From DATAES01 sp963721305 (GTDB taxonomy: Bacteria > Actinomycetota > Acidimicrobiia > Acidimicrobiales > JACDCH01): 64,000 nucleotides of DNA. The stretch is from contig CAVRIR010000005.1 in NCBI GenBank assembly GCA_963721305.1, positions 62,001-126,000 on the forward strand. The letters run 5' to 3'. This document shows, piece by piece, positions 52,558-61,199 of this stretch. A program made the translations under genes and the position numbers. The notes under the pieces are model-generated. The model ran no database searches. It was not told where the DNA came from and was given only the letters and a program-made list of their open reading frames with translations. How positions within the stretch are numbered: the stretch's first letter is position 1; every line of letters starts with the position of its first letter.

Positions 52558-55500
52558 CTATGTGCGGGGGATCTCCCGATCTTCGTAGGTCTCGATGGTG
52601 TCGCCGGCCTTGAGGTCTTGGAAGTCGGACAGTCCGATGCCGCACTCGTAACCGGACTGCACCTCTCGGACATCGTCCTTGAACCGCTTGAGCGACGAGA
52701 TCGTGCCCTTCCAGATGATCGTGCCCTCGCGCAGGAACCGGACTTTGGAGCCGCGAGTGATCGTGCCGGACTGCACGTAGCAGCCCGCCACTCGTCCGAT
52801 CCGCGGAACCGAGAAGATCTCGCGAACCTCGGCCTCACCGGTGACCACCTCTTCGAACTCGGGCGCGAGCAGACCGAGCATCGCGTTCTCGATGTCCTCG
52901 ATGACCTGGTAGATGATCTCGTAAGTACGGATCTCGACGCCTTCGCGCTCCGCGAGCTCACGAGCCTTGCGGTCGGGTCGAACGTTGAAACCGATGATCG
53001 TCGCATTGGACGCAGCCGCGAGTTGGATGTCGTACTGCGTGATGCCGCCCACGGCCCGGTGGACGAACGCGAGCTTCACGTCGTCGCGCTCGAGCTTCTG
53101 CAGACTGCCGGTCAGCGCCTCGAGTGAGCCGGTCACGTCGGCCTTGAGGATGAGGTTGAGCGTCGCCGCCTCGCCTGACTGGATCTGCTCGAAGATGTCC
53201 TCGAGACGGGCGCCCGTGGACATGGCGTGCGCGTCACGTCCGAGTCCGGCGACGCGCTGCCAGTGCTCACGGGTCTCCGCGACGTTGCGCGCCACCCGCT
53301 CTTCCGGCGCGACGACGAACTCGTCACCGGCGTCGGCGACGTCGGACAAGCCGAGCACCTCGACGGGCATCGATGGTCCGGCTTCTCTGACCTGGTCGCC
53401 CTTGTCGTCGATGAGCGCCCGGACGCGTCCCCACGCGGGGCCGGCCACCAGTGCATCGCCGACCTTGAGCGTGCCCCGCTGCACGAGCACCGTCGCCACC
53501 GGGCCTCGACCGACGTCGAGATGCGCTTCGAGCACGACACCGCGGGCTCGGCCGTCGGAGTTCGCCTTCAGGTCCTCGACGTCGGCGGTGAGCAACAAGG
53601 TGTCGAGGAGATCGTCGACGCCGAGGCCCGACAGGGCGGACACCTGCACCATCTCGGTGTTGCCGTTCCATTGCGTCGGGATGAGCCCCTGTTCCGAGAG
53701 CTGCTGCATCACGCGCTCGGGGTTCGCCTGCTCGCGATCGATCTTGTTGATGGCGACGACGATCGGGACTTCCGCCGCCTTGGCGTGGTTCAACGCCTCA
53801 ATGGTCTGCGGCATGACGCCGTCGTCGGCCGCGACCACCAGGACCACGATGTCGGTGGCCTGCGCGCCACGCGCTCGCATGGCCGTGAACGCCTCGTGGC
53901 CCGGCGTGTCGATGAACGTGACCGTGCGCCCGTCCTTCACCGTCTGGTAGGCGCCGATGTGCTGCGTGATGCCACCGGCTTCGCCCGCGACGACGTTCGC
54001 GTTGCGGATGTAGTCGAGCAGCTTCGTCTTGCCGTGGTCGACGTGGCCCATGACGGTGATGACCGGCGGGCGCTCGGCGAGATTGCTCTCGTTCTCGCTC
54101 TCGTCCGCGGAGATGTCGAGCATCCGCTGCAGCTCGACTTCCTGCTCCTCGCCGGGATTGACGAGACGGATCACCGCGCCGACCTCGGCCGCGAAGAGCT
54201 CGATCATGTCGTCGGTCAGCGATTGCGTCGCCGTGACCATCTCGCCCTGTTGCATGAGGAACCGGACGACATCGGCCGCGGTGCGGTTCAGCTTCGGACC
54301 GAGCTCTTGCGGTGTGGTCGACCGTTCGACGACGACCACGCCTTCGGGCACCGGCGCAGACGAGTGCGTGTAGGTCGGCGTCTCGAACGGCTGCAGCTCT
54401 TCACGATTGCGGCGACGGCGTCCGCCCTTGCGCGGGCGAGGCGTGCGCCGGTTCGGCGGGCCGCCTCTCCCAGGGGGACCGCCGCCCGGACCACCACCGG
54501 GGGCGCCGCCCGGACCGCCACCGGGACCGCCACCACCCGGCCGGTTGGCGAAGCCACCTCCGCCGCCACCGGGACGGCCGGCAAAGCCACCGCCGCTCGG
54601 CGGACGCTGACCACCCGCGGGGCGCATGGACGGCCCCCCGCCGGGACGACCGCCGCCGGAGCTGCGGGAAGGAGTGGGACCGCGCCCGCCCATTCCGGGA
54701 GGAGGCGGGATGGGCTTGCCCGTCGACGAGATCGGAGCGCCGCCCGGAGGGGGCGGGATCTGCCGGCCGCTCGGCGACACGGGCTCGCCTGAGCGCGCCG
54801 CGGGCGCTTCGCTGGCCGGACCTCCAGGGCCACCGGGTGGGCGCGGCGGACGCCCTTCGGCCGGTCCGCCGCCGGGACCGCCGGGTGTTTGGCGGGCCGC
54901 AGGACGAGGTGCGCCGATGGCCGGCGCGGGAGCGCCAGCGCTCGGCGCGGGGGCCGGCGGCGGGGGCGGGGGCGGGGGCGTCAACGGCATCGCCGAGGAA
55001 CGTTGCTGCGTCCCGCTCGATCGGATCGCACGCCGGGCCGCGGGGGCAGCAGGCGACACCGATCCGTCGCCGGGCGCGTCGCTCGCCGCGGCCGCGACCG
55101 CTGGGCGAGGGCTCTCGGTCGGCTCGGAGGGCGCGGGCGCGGGCTCGGGCTCGGGCTCGGGTATGGGCAGCTCGATGACCGGAGCGAGCTCAGGTTCGGG
55201 GGTCGGGGCAGGCTCCGGTTCGCGCTCAGGCGCAGGCGCCGGTGTCGGCTCAGGAGTCGCGGCAGGTGCAGGCTCAAGCGCTGCTGCGGCGGGCTCCACG
55301 GTCTCGGCGGTCTCGGCCGTCTCCGTCTCTGTGGCGTCGCCCGCCGGAGCCTTCTTGGCCGCGGCCTTCTTCGCCGGCGCTTTCTTGGCCGGTGCCTTCT
55401 TCGGCTCCTCCGGTTGCACGTCACGCCGGATGCCGAGCTGATCGGCCTTGCGGCGGACCCGGTCGGCCTGCGCCTCTTGGATGCTCGAGGAGTGGCTCTT

Positions 55501-55596
55501 GACCCCAATGCCCAACTGCCCGCACAGGTCGAGCAGCTCCTTGTTCGTCAGCCCGAGCTCTTTGGCCAGCTCGTGGACTCTGGGGTTCTTGGGCAA
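52558..55596 (-). CDS. infB: Translation initiation factor IF-2
   Basis: IF-2 is the GTPase that brings initiator tRNA to the ribosome. The 1012-residue product starts at a TTG (55594–55596) after GAGGGAAC; this gives the conserved start MPKNPRVHELAKELG. Residues about 60–400 are a long disordered stretch: a Lys-Ala/Glu-Pro segment, a run of nine prolines, then Gly/Pro/Arg-rich repeats. The G domain has GHVDHGKT (517–524), DTPGHEAFT and NKID, followed by domains II–IV with FNVRPDRKARELAEREG. The low-complexity region is long even for an actinobacterium. Confidence 0.95.
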   Translation of the reverse strand: MPKNPRVHELAKELGLTNKELLDLCGQLGIGVKSHSSSIQEAQADRVRRKADQLGIRRDVQPEEPKKAPAKKAPAKKAAAKKAPAGDATETETAETAETVEPAAAALEPAPAATPEPTPAPAPEREPEPAPTPEPELAPVIELPIPEPEPEPAPAPSEPTESPRPAVAAAASDAPGDGSVSPAAPAARRAIRSSGTQQRSSAMPLTPPPPPPPPAPAPSAGAPAPAIGAPRPAARQTPGGPGGGPAEGRPPRPPGGPGGPASEAPAARSGEPVSPSGRQIPPPPGGAPISSTGKPIPPPPGMGGRGPTPSRSSGGGRPGGGPSMRPAGGQRPPSGGGFAGRPGGGGGGFANRPGGGGPGGGPGGAPGGGPGGGPPGRGGPPNRRTPRPRKGGRRRRNREELQPFETPTYTHSSAPVPEGVVVVERSTTPQELGPKLNRTAADVVRFLMQQGEMVTATQSLTDDMIELFAAEVGAVIRLVNPGEEQEVELQRMLDISADESENESNLAERPPVITVMGHVDHGKTKLLDYIRNANVVAGEAGGITQHIGAYQTVKDGRTVTFIDTPGHEAFTAMRARGAQATDIVVLVVAADDGVMPQTIEALNHAKAAEVPIVVAINKIDREQANPERVMQQLSEQGLIPTQWNGNTEMVQVSALSGLGVDDLLDTLLLTADVEDLKANSDGRARGVVLEAHLDVGRGPVATVLVQRGTLKVGDALVAGPAWGRVRALIDDKGDQVREAGPSMPVEVLGLSDVADAGDEFVVAPEERVARNVAETREHWQRVAGLGRDAHAMSTGARLEDIFEQIQSGEAATLNLILKADVTGSLEALTGSLQKLERDDVKLAFVHRAVGGITQYDIQLAAASNATIIGFNVRPDRKARELAEREGVEIRTYEIIYQVIEDIENAMLGLLAPEFEEVVTGEAEVREIFSVPRIGRVAGCYVQSGTITRGSKVRFLREGTIIWKGTISSLKRFKDDVREVQSGYECGIGLSDFQDLKAGDTIETYEDREIPRT

Positions 55597-55651
55597 AGAA
55601 GTTCCCTCGTACTGTCGAAAGTTCCTACGCAGCCCGGCCGGACAGCGCCTT

Positions 55652-55924
55652 CTAGTCTCGCGCAGTCGAGCCGGATCGCATGAACTCGGTTCGGAGCCGC
55701 TCGATGTCGTGCTCGTCGACCGCACCCCGCAGCGCCTTGGCGAAGGCTTTGCGACGGACTGCGAGCTCGAAGCAGTGGAGCGACCCGGCGCACAGCCAGG
55801 CTCCCCGGCCGGGAAGTGTACGGCCGATGCCGAGCGATCCGTCGGGTAGACGCGCGATCCGAGTCAGGTCGTCCTGCGTGGCCTTCCGCCGGCACCCGAC
55901 GCACGAACGGATCGCGGTCTTCAC
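55652..55924 (-). CDS. YlxR-family (DUF448) RNA-binding protein
   Basis: A 90-residue protein with the family motif RSCVGCRRKATQDDLTRIAR near the N-terminus and GRGAWLCAGSLHCFELA, as in YlxR, an RNA-binding protein of the nusA–infB operon. The GTG at 55922–55924 is preferred. An in-frame ATG at 55972 would translate straight through the 52-bp repeat. Confidence 0.88.
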   Translation of the reverse strand: MKTAIRSCVGCRRKATQDDLTRIARLPDGSLGIGRTLPGRGAWLCAGSLHCFELAVRRKAFAKALRGAVDEHDIERLRTEFMRSGSTARD

Positions 55925-55975
55925 GAACTCCGGGGAGAAACGGGCGCCCTGGCGCCCGTTTCCATCCAACATTCG
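55924..55975. repeat. 52-bp hairpin repeat, copy 2 (nusA–ylxR spacer)
   Basis: Nearly identical to copy 1, with a perfect 12-bp stem (55937–55948 and 55951–55962). It takes up nearly all of the space between the nusA stop (55982) and the ylxR start, inside an operon. Here it could act as an attenuator or RNA-processing site. Confidence 0.85.
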
Positions 55976-55981
55976 AGCCGG

Positions 55982-57226
55982 CTAGGACTCGTCTTCGACG
56001 TGCATGGCGGCCTCCTCGGCCGAAGGGGCGAGCTCGATCTCGGCCACGTCGACCGGACCACCGGGGGTGACGTCCTCATCGATGGCCATCTCAGCCGCCT
56101 CGACCTCGTCGGCCGGCGGTTCGTCGAGCTGCGACCACTGCTCCGCGGAGAGCGCCGGGCCGCCTTCTGCGGGCTGCCATACCTGCTCGCCGGTCTCGTC
56201 GTTGACGATCCACTCGCCTTGGGCCCACTCCTCGCCGCCGTACGCCTCTTCGTCGGCGAGCTGCGTCTCGCTCTTGATGTCGACCCGCCAACCGGTGAGG
56301 CGCGCGGCAAGACGCGCGTTCTGCCCTTCCTTTCCGATCGCCAGCGACAGCTGGTAATCGGGGACGATCACCTCGGCGGTCCCGCTGTCTTCGTCGATGC
56401 GCACGTCCTTCACCTTGGCGGGCGCCAACGCCTTCATCACGAAGTCCGGCGGATCCTCGGAGAAGGGAACGATGTCGATCTTCTCGCCGCGGAGCTCGTT
56501 GACGACCATGCGAACGCGCGCACCGCGCGCGCCGACACATGCGCCAACCGGATCGACGTTGTTGTCGTTCGACCACACCGCGATCTTCGTGCGATGCCCT
56601 GGCTCGCGGGCGCACGCCTTGATCTCGACGATGCCGTCGGCGATCTCGGGCACCTCGAGCTCGAACAACCGCTTGATCAGACCCGGATGCGTTCGCGACA
56701 CGACGATCTGCGGGCCCTTCGACGTCTTGCGCACCTCGACGATGTACGCCTTGACCCGCGCGCCAGGCTCGGGGCGCTCGTACGGGACCTGCTCGGCCTG
56801 AGGCAGCAGCGCCTCGACGCGGCCGAGATCGAGCAAGGTGTAGCGACTGTCGTTCTGCTGGATGATGCCGGTGACGATGTCGCCCTCGCGGCCGGCGTAC
56901 TCCTCGTACTTCTGCTCACGGTCGATCTCGCGCAGGCGCTGCGTCATGACCTGCTTGGCCGTCTGCGCGGCGATGCGGCCGAAGTCGGTCGGCGTGACGT
57001 CCATCTCTTCGCCGAAGGGCTCGCCGTCCTCGTCGATCTGCTGCGCGAACACGCGGAACTCGAACGAATCGGGGTCGATGGTGACCCACGCGTACTCGTA
57101 GGCGTCCTCCCGCCGCTTGTACGCGGACTCGAGCGCGTCAGCGAGAGCGCTCAGCAGCGTGTCAATGGTAATGCCACGCTCGGCGGCGAGCATCTGGAGC
57201 GCTTCCATCATGTCGAGGTTGCTCAT
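55982..57226 (-). CDS. nusA: Transcription termination/antitermination protein NusA
   Basis: NusA binds RNA polymerase and nascent RNA and affects pausing, termination and antitermination. The 414-residue protein has the N-terminal domain (NLDMMEALQMLAAERG, ALADALESAYKRRED), an S1 domain (REGDIVTGIIQQND) and two KH domains (GACVGARGARVRMVVNEL; LSLAIGKEGQNARLAARLTG). The C-terminus is a 75-residue acidic tail without the proteobacterial repeats. The ATG overlaps the rimP stop (ATGA). Confidence 0.96.
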   Translation of the reverse strand: MSNLDMMEALQMLAAERGITIDTLLSALADALESAYKRREDAYEYAWVTIDPDSFEFRVFAQQIDEDGEPFGEEMDVTPTDFGRIAAQTAKQVMTQRLREIDREQKYEEYAGREGDIVTGIIQQNDSRYTLLDLGRVEALLPQAEQVPYERPEPGARVKAYIVEVRKTSKGPQIVVSRTHPGLIKRLFELEVPEIADGIVEIKACAREPGHRTKIAVWSNDNNVDPVGACVGARGARVRMVVNELRGEKIDIVPFSEDPPDFVMKALAPAKVKDVRIDEDSGTAEVIVPDYQLSLAIGKEGQNARLAARLTGWRVDIKSETQLADEEAYGGEEWAQGEWIVNDETGEQVWQPAEGGPALSAEQWSQLDEPPADEVEAAEMAIDEDVTPGGPVDVAEIELAPSAEEAAMHVEDES

Positions 57227-57717
57227 GACGCACTCTTCTCTCGAGCAGGCTTCCTGCGGGCGGGCTTGGCGGGCGGGCCCCAATCGAACACCGTGCGGGC
57301 CTTCTCGATCTCGTCGTAGCGAAGGTGACGGTCGTCGACGGTCACGCCATCGTCGTCCGCGGTCGCGAGCATGCCCCGGACGCGGCGTTCGCCCTCGACG
57401 CCGGGGCGGGTCTTCACGTTGATGAACGAACCGACGGCGCGGGTGAAATGCGTCGGAGTGCGCAACGCACGCTCGAGGCCGGGGCTCGACACCTCGAGCG
57501 TGTACCGGCTGTCGATCGGGTCGTGCTCGTCGAGCGCGAGCGAGATGAGACGGGTGGCTTGCGCGATCGCGTCGAGATCGAGCGGCTCTGACGAAGGAGC
57601 CGGGCGGTCGATCGTGATGCGGAGCTGCGAGCCGACCAGCTCGATGTCGTAGACCTCCAGGGAGTGCCTCGCGAGCAGCGGCTCGACGATTTCGCGCACG
57701 CGCTCAACGATGCTCAC
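57223..57717 (-). CDS. rimP: Ribosome maturation factor RimP
   Basis: RimP helps 30S assembly. The 164-residue protein has VEPLLARHSLEVYDIELVG at the start, the RITIDRPA strand, the family core YTLEVSSPGLERALRTPTHF and a basic C-terminal tail (PPAKPARRKPAREK). It is the first gene of the nusA–infB operon; the spacer before it carries the terminator of the preceding thioesterase gene. Confidence 0.94.
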   Translation of the reverse strand: MSIVERVREIVEPLLARHSLEVYDIELVGSQLRITIDRPAPSSEPLDLDAIAQATRLISLALDEHDPIDSRYTLEVSSPGLERALRTPTHFTRAVGSFINVKTRPGVEGERRVRGMLATADDDGVTVDDRHLRYDEIEKARTVFDWGPPAKPARRKPAREKSAS

Positions 57718-57762
57718 CTGACGGTCACCTCCTCCGGCTCGATACCTCCAACGTCAAACGAA

Positions 57763-57786
57763 AGGCGTGGGCCGGAGCCCACGCCT
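57763..57786 (-). terminator. Intrinsic terminator after the thioesterase gene
   Basis: A perfect 10-bp stem AGGCGTGGGC/GCCCACGCCT with a four-base loop. On the minus strand it is followed by TTTCGTTTG. It separates the cdsA–thioesterase run from the rimP operon. Confidence 0.8.
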
Positions 57787-57793
57787 CGCGGGG

Positions 57794-58504
57794 TCACACA
57801 CTATATCGCTGGGGTTCATCGATCCGTCCCGACGCGGCGACGTTGCCCGCCGCGAGCAACCACAGTTCGTGGTCGGCGGTCACGATCGCAGGTTGCTGGC
57901 CGCGGTCGATGCCTCCTCGGTACTCGACGGTGACCGTCGTGGGCGCCCGAAGGTCGAAGCACTCCTCGACCACCGCCCAGTAGACGGCGTTGTTGACGTG
58001 ACCGAGGACGTCGAAGTCGGTGAACCGCAACGGCCACGAGATCGATTCACCCCCAACGGGCGGGTCGCCGTGCGTGAGCCGTGCCTGCACCTTGCGGCCG
58101 CCGGCGGCCTCGCCGTACGCCTCGAAGAAGCTGTCGTCGAGCCGCTTGGGTCGTCCCGAGGCGAGGTCGACGTGGACCCACAGCGCGTTCGCCTCGATGG
58201 CGCCGCCCTGATCGCCGATGACGGACGTCCGGCGCTCGGCCCACCGTCCTCCGGTGCCGGACGCCCACGTCGTCAGCTCGAGCTCTTCGCGCAACACCGG
58301 GAAGCGCTCGACGCGCAGCTCGGTGCGGCGTACCACCCAACCGGCCGCATCGTCGCCGAGCGCGTCCACTGCGTCGTCGTTCGCCACATCCTGGAGATGG
58401 CGAGCGACGGCATCGAGCCGAACTCGTCCCTTGGGTGTCACGTCGCCGAGGCGCACGCGCGCCGATCCGGTGAACGTGCGGCCGGAAGTCGGTCGCGGGA
58501 TCAA
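57794..58504 (-). CDS. Acyl-ACP thioesterase family protein
   Basis: A 236-residue double-hotdog protein resembling bacterial FatA/FatB-type acyl-ACP thioesterases. Features are GRTFTGSARVRLGDVTPKGR, WVVRRTELRVERFPVLREEL, RWAERRTSVI and the second hotdog with DFDVLGHVNNAVYWAVVEEC, which holds the catalytic Asn/His/Glu-type residues. A TTG at 58502–58504 overlaps the proS stop (TTGA). It may release fatty acids from ACP; the chain length is unknown. Confidence 0.82.
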   Translation of the reverse strand: MIPRPTSGRTFTGSARVRLGDVTPKGRVRLDAVARHLQDVANDDAVDALGDDAAGWVVRRTELRVERFPVLREELELTTWASGTGGRWAERRTSVIGDQGGAIEANALWVHVDLASGRPKRLDDSFFEAYGEAAGGRKVQARLTHGDPPVGGESISWPLRFTDFDVLGHVNNAVYWAVVEECFDLRAPTTVTVEYRGGIDRGQQPAIVTADHELWLLAAGNVAASGRIDEPQRYSV

Positions 58505-59907
58505 TACGAGCGAGCGCAGTACGCGATCAGGTCGGGCTCGTCGTCGGACAACGGCACACTGCCGTCGGCCCGCTGCAGGCAGCGCACGGTCACCGCCGAC
58601 TCGGCCAGACGCGCTTCGCCTTCCGCGCCCACGATGCGCCACGGTGCGCGAGCGAACCCGCTCGCGGCGGCCTCGACGATCTCGTCGAGTGTCGCGCACT
58701 CGGCTGTGCGCTCGTCACGTCGCGCCGTGGCCGAGGCGAGCAGCTCGGATTGCACGGTGTCGATCGCATCGACGATCTGTCCGGCCGCAGCGTCGACGTT
58801 CACCTGCGCCTTCATGCCGGTGTCGCGGCGCACGATGGTGACGTCACCCTCGGCGAGGTCGCGGGGGCCGACCTCGAGCCGCAAGGGCACGCCCTTCAAC
58901 TCCCAGTCAGTGGCCCGTCGGCCGAAGGAGGTGTCGACCCGATCGTCCAGCTCGACACGGACACCGCGCGAGCGCAGGTCGTCCGCCAGCTTGCGCGCGG
59001 CGTCACCGGTGCCTTGTTCGTCCTTCACGAGCAGAACGACGCACTGCACGGGCGCGAGACGCGGCGGGACGACGAGGCCCTTCTCGTCGCCGTGTCCCAT
59101 GATCAGCGCGCCCATCAGTCGCGTCGACGCGCCCCACGACGTGGTCCAGCACAGTTGCTGCGCGCCCGAGTCGTCGAGGTACTGGATGTCGAAGATGCGG
59201 GCGAAGTTCTGGCCGAGCTCGTGACTCGTGCCCATCTGCAGCGCCTTGCCGTCACCCATCATCCCTTCGCACGTCATCGAGTTGATGGCGCCGGGGAAAC
59301 GCTCGCTCGCGGTCTTGCGTCCGACGTGCACGGGGATGGCCAGCACTTGCACCATGAAGTCCTCGTAGGCCTCGTGCAGGATGCGCGTCGCGTACGCGCG
59401 CGCGTCTTCCTCGGTGGCGTGCGCGGTGTGCCCTTCCTGCCAGAGGAACTCGGTGGTGCGCAGGAACACGCGGGGACGCAGCTCCCAACGCACGACGTTG
59501 GCCCACTGGTTGAGCAGCAGTGGGAGGTCGCGATAGCTCTGCACCCACTTGCCGAGGTACTCGCCGATCACGGTCTCGCTCGTGGGCCGCACGACCAGCG
59601 GCTCTTCGAGCTCCTTCCCGCCGGCGTGCGTGACGACCGCCAGCTCAGGGCTGAAGCCCTCGACGTGCTCCGCTTCGCGCTGCAGGTAGCCCATCGGGAT
59701 GAACAGAGGGAAGTACGCGTTGCGTGCGCCCGTGACCTTGATGCGATCGTCGAGCTCGCCTTGCATCCGTTCCCAGATGGCGTATCCGTAGGGGCGGATG
59801 ACCATCGTGCCGCGCACCGGACCGTTCTCCGCGAGCTCTGCCTTGGCGACGACGTCCTGGTACCAACGGGGAAAGTCCTCGGTCGGTGACGTCAGCACCT
59901 TGGCCAT
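58501..59907 (-). CDS. proS: Prolyl-tRNA synthetase (archaeal/eukaryal-type)
   Basis: A 468-residue class II aminoacyl-tRNA synthetase. Motif 1/2 regions are clear: GTMVIRPYGYAIWERMQGEL, LVVRPTSETVIGEY and RTTEFLWQEGHTAHAT. It has no editing insertion between motifs 2 and 3 and carries the C-terminal extension ending in ARSY, so it is the archaeal/eukaryal form, not the long bacterial ProRS. This form is known in some actinobacteria. Confidence 0.95.
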   Translation of the reverse strand: MAKVLTSPTEDFPRWYQDVVAKAELAENGPVRGTMVIRPYGYAIWERMQGELDDRIKVTGARNAYFPLFIPMGYLQREAEHVEGFSPELAVVTHAGGKELEEPLVVRPTSETVIGEYLGKWVQSYRDLPLLLNQWANVVRWELRPRVFLRTTEFLWQEGHTAHATEEDARAYATRILHEAYEDFMVQVLAIPVHVGRKTASERFPGAINSMTCEGMMGDGKALQMGTSHELGQNFARIFDIQYLDDSGAQQLCWTTSWGASTRLMGALIMGHGDEKGLVVPPRLAPVQCVVLLVKDEQGTGDAARKLADDLRSRGVRVELDDRVDTSFGRRATDWELKGVPLRLEVGPRDLAEGDVTIVRRDTGMKAQVNVDAAAGQIVDAIDTVQSELLASATARRDERTAECATLDEIVEAAASGFARAPWRIVGAEGEARLAESAVTVRCLQRADGSVPLSDDEPDLIAYCARSY

Positions 59908-59937
59908 CGCCCGAAGTTACCTGCCGTCGAGCGCTGT

Positions 59938-61188
59938 TCAGGAAGAGGTTCCGTCGACCCGCTTGTGGATCAGGTCGACGCGCTGCTCGCTGGCGTTGGC
60001 GTCGTCACCCTGCTCGTCGAGCAGGGCGCTGCGGTCTTCTTCCGCCGCGGCCTTCGCGGCAGCGAGGTCGGCTTTGGACAGCGCTCGTTCGACGCCGTGC
60101 TCGTTGATGAACTCCGCCCACTCCACCAGCGCGTCGACCATGTCGGTCTCCGGCACCACTGCGACGTTGGTGCCGCGCACGAACAGGTGGCCGCGCCTGT
60201 TGCCGGCGGCGATGCCGAGATCGGCGTCGCGTGCTTCACCCGGTCCGTTGACGACGCATCCCATGACGGCGACCTGCAGAGGGATCTCACGGTCTCCGAA
60301 CGCATGCATCGCTTGCTCGGCGACCTTGATGACGTCGATCTCGGCGCGGCCGCACGACGGGCAGGCGATGAGGTCGACGTTCTTGCGCTCGCGCAGACCC
60401 ATCGCCTCGAGCAGCTGCCGTCCGGCCTTGGCTTCTTCGACGGGATCGGCGGTGAGCGAGTAACGGATGGTGTCGCCGATGCCCTCCGCGAGGAGCGTCG
60501 CGATGCCGGCGGTCGCCTTGACGACGCCGACCGGCGGCGGTCCGGCCTCGGTGACTCCGAGGTGCAGCGGATGGTCGGTTACCTCGGACAGCTGCCGGTA
60601 CGCCTCGATCATCAGCGGGACCGACGACGCCTTCACCGAGATCTTCACGTCCTCGAAGCCGACCTCGTCGAAGTAGGCGAGCTCGAGCTGCGCCGACTCG
60701 ACCATCGCCTCGGGCGTCACCCGTCCGCCGTACTTCTCGTACAGCTTCGGATCGAGCGATCCACCGTTCACACCGATGCGGATCGGCACGCCGCGATCTC
60801 GGCACTCCTGCGCGACGAGCTTGATGTGCTCGGGCTTGCGGATGTTGCCCGGATTGAGACGCAGACAGTGCACGCCGGCGTCGAGCGCGGCGAGCGCCAT
60901 CTTGTATTGATGATGGATGTCAGCGACGATCGGCACCGGCGACCGCGGCACGATGCGCGCCAGTCCCTCCGCCGCTTCGATCTCGTTGCACGTGCAGCGC
61001 ACGATGTCCGCGCCAGCGGCGTACAGCGCATAGATCTGCGCGAGCGTGCCGTCGACGTCCGCTGTCTTGGTGATCGTCATCGACTGCACCGAGATCGGCG
61101 CGTCGCCACCGACCTCGACCGGATGGGTCGGGTGGCGGAGGACGATCTTGCGTGTGGGCCGGCGCTCGAACTGTCCGTCGACGAGCAT
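59938..61188 (-). CDS. ispG: 4-hydroxy-3-methylbut-2-enyl-diphosphate synthase
   Basis: IspG is the [4Fe-4S] enzyme of the non-mevalonate isoprenoid pathway. The 416-residue protein has the barrel start SVQSMTITKTADVDGTLAQI, LRLNPGNIRKP and the cluster cysteines in IACPSCGRAEID and GCVVNGPGEARDADLG. It lies between rseP and proS; dxr, two genes upstream, encodes an earlier step of the same pathway. Confidence 0.96.
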   Translation of the reverse strand: MLVDGQFERRPTRKIVLRHPTHPVEVGGDAPISVQSMTITKTADVDGTLAQIYALYAAGADIVRCTCNEIEAAEGLARIVPRSPVPIVADIHHQYKMALAALDAGVHCLRLNPGNIRKPEHIKLVAQECRDRGVPIRIGVNGGSLDPKLYEKYGGRVTPEAMVESAQLELAYFDEVGFEDVKISVKASSVPLMIEAYRQLSEVTDHPLHLGVTEAGPPPVGVVKATAGIATLLAEGIGDTIRYSLTADPVEEAKAGRQLLEAMGLRERKNVDLIACPSCGRAEIDVIKVAEQAMHAFGDREIPLQVAVMGCVVNGPGEARDADLGIAAGNRRGHLFVRGTNVAVVPETDMVDALVEWAEFINEHGVERALSKADLAAAKAAAEEDRSALLDEQGDDANASEQRVDLIHKRVDGTSS

Positions 61189-61199
61189 CAGACCTGCAT

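Noticed and set aside
54400..55000. Repeat array in the infB region
   Set aside because: The repeats are codons for Gly, Pro and Arg in the IF-2 linker and stay in frame; they are not separate DNA elements or CRISPR-like.
55925..55972. Longer ylxR starting at an ATG at 55972
   Set aside because: The extra residues would be encoded by the 52-bp hairpin repeat, which is not protein-coding in its other copies.
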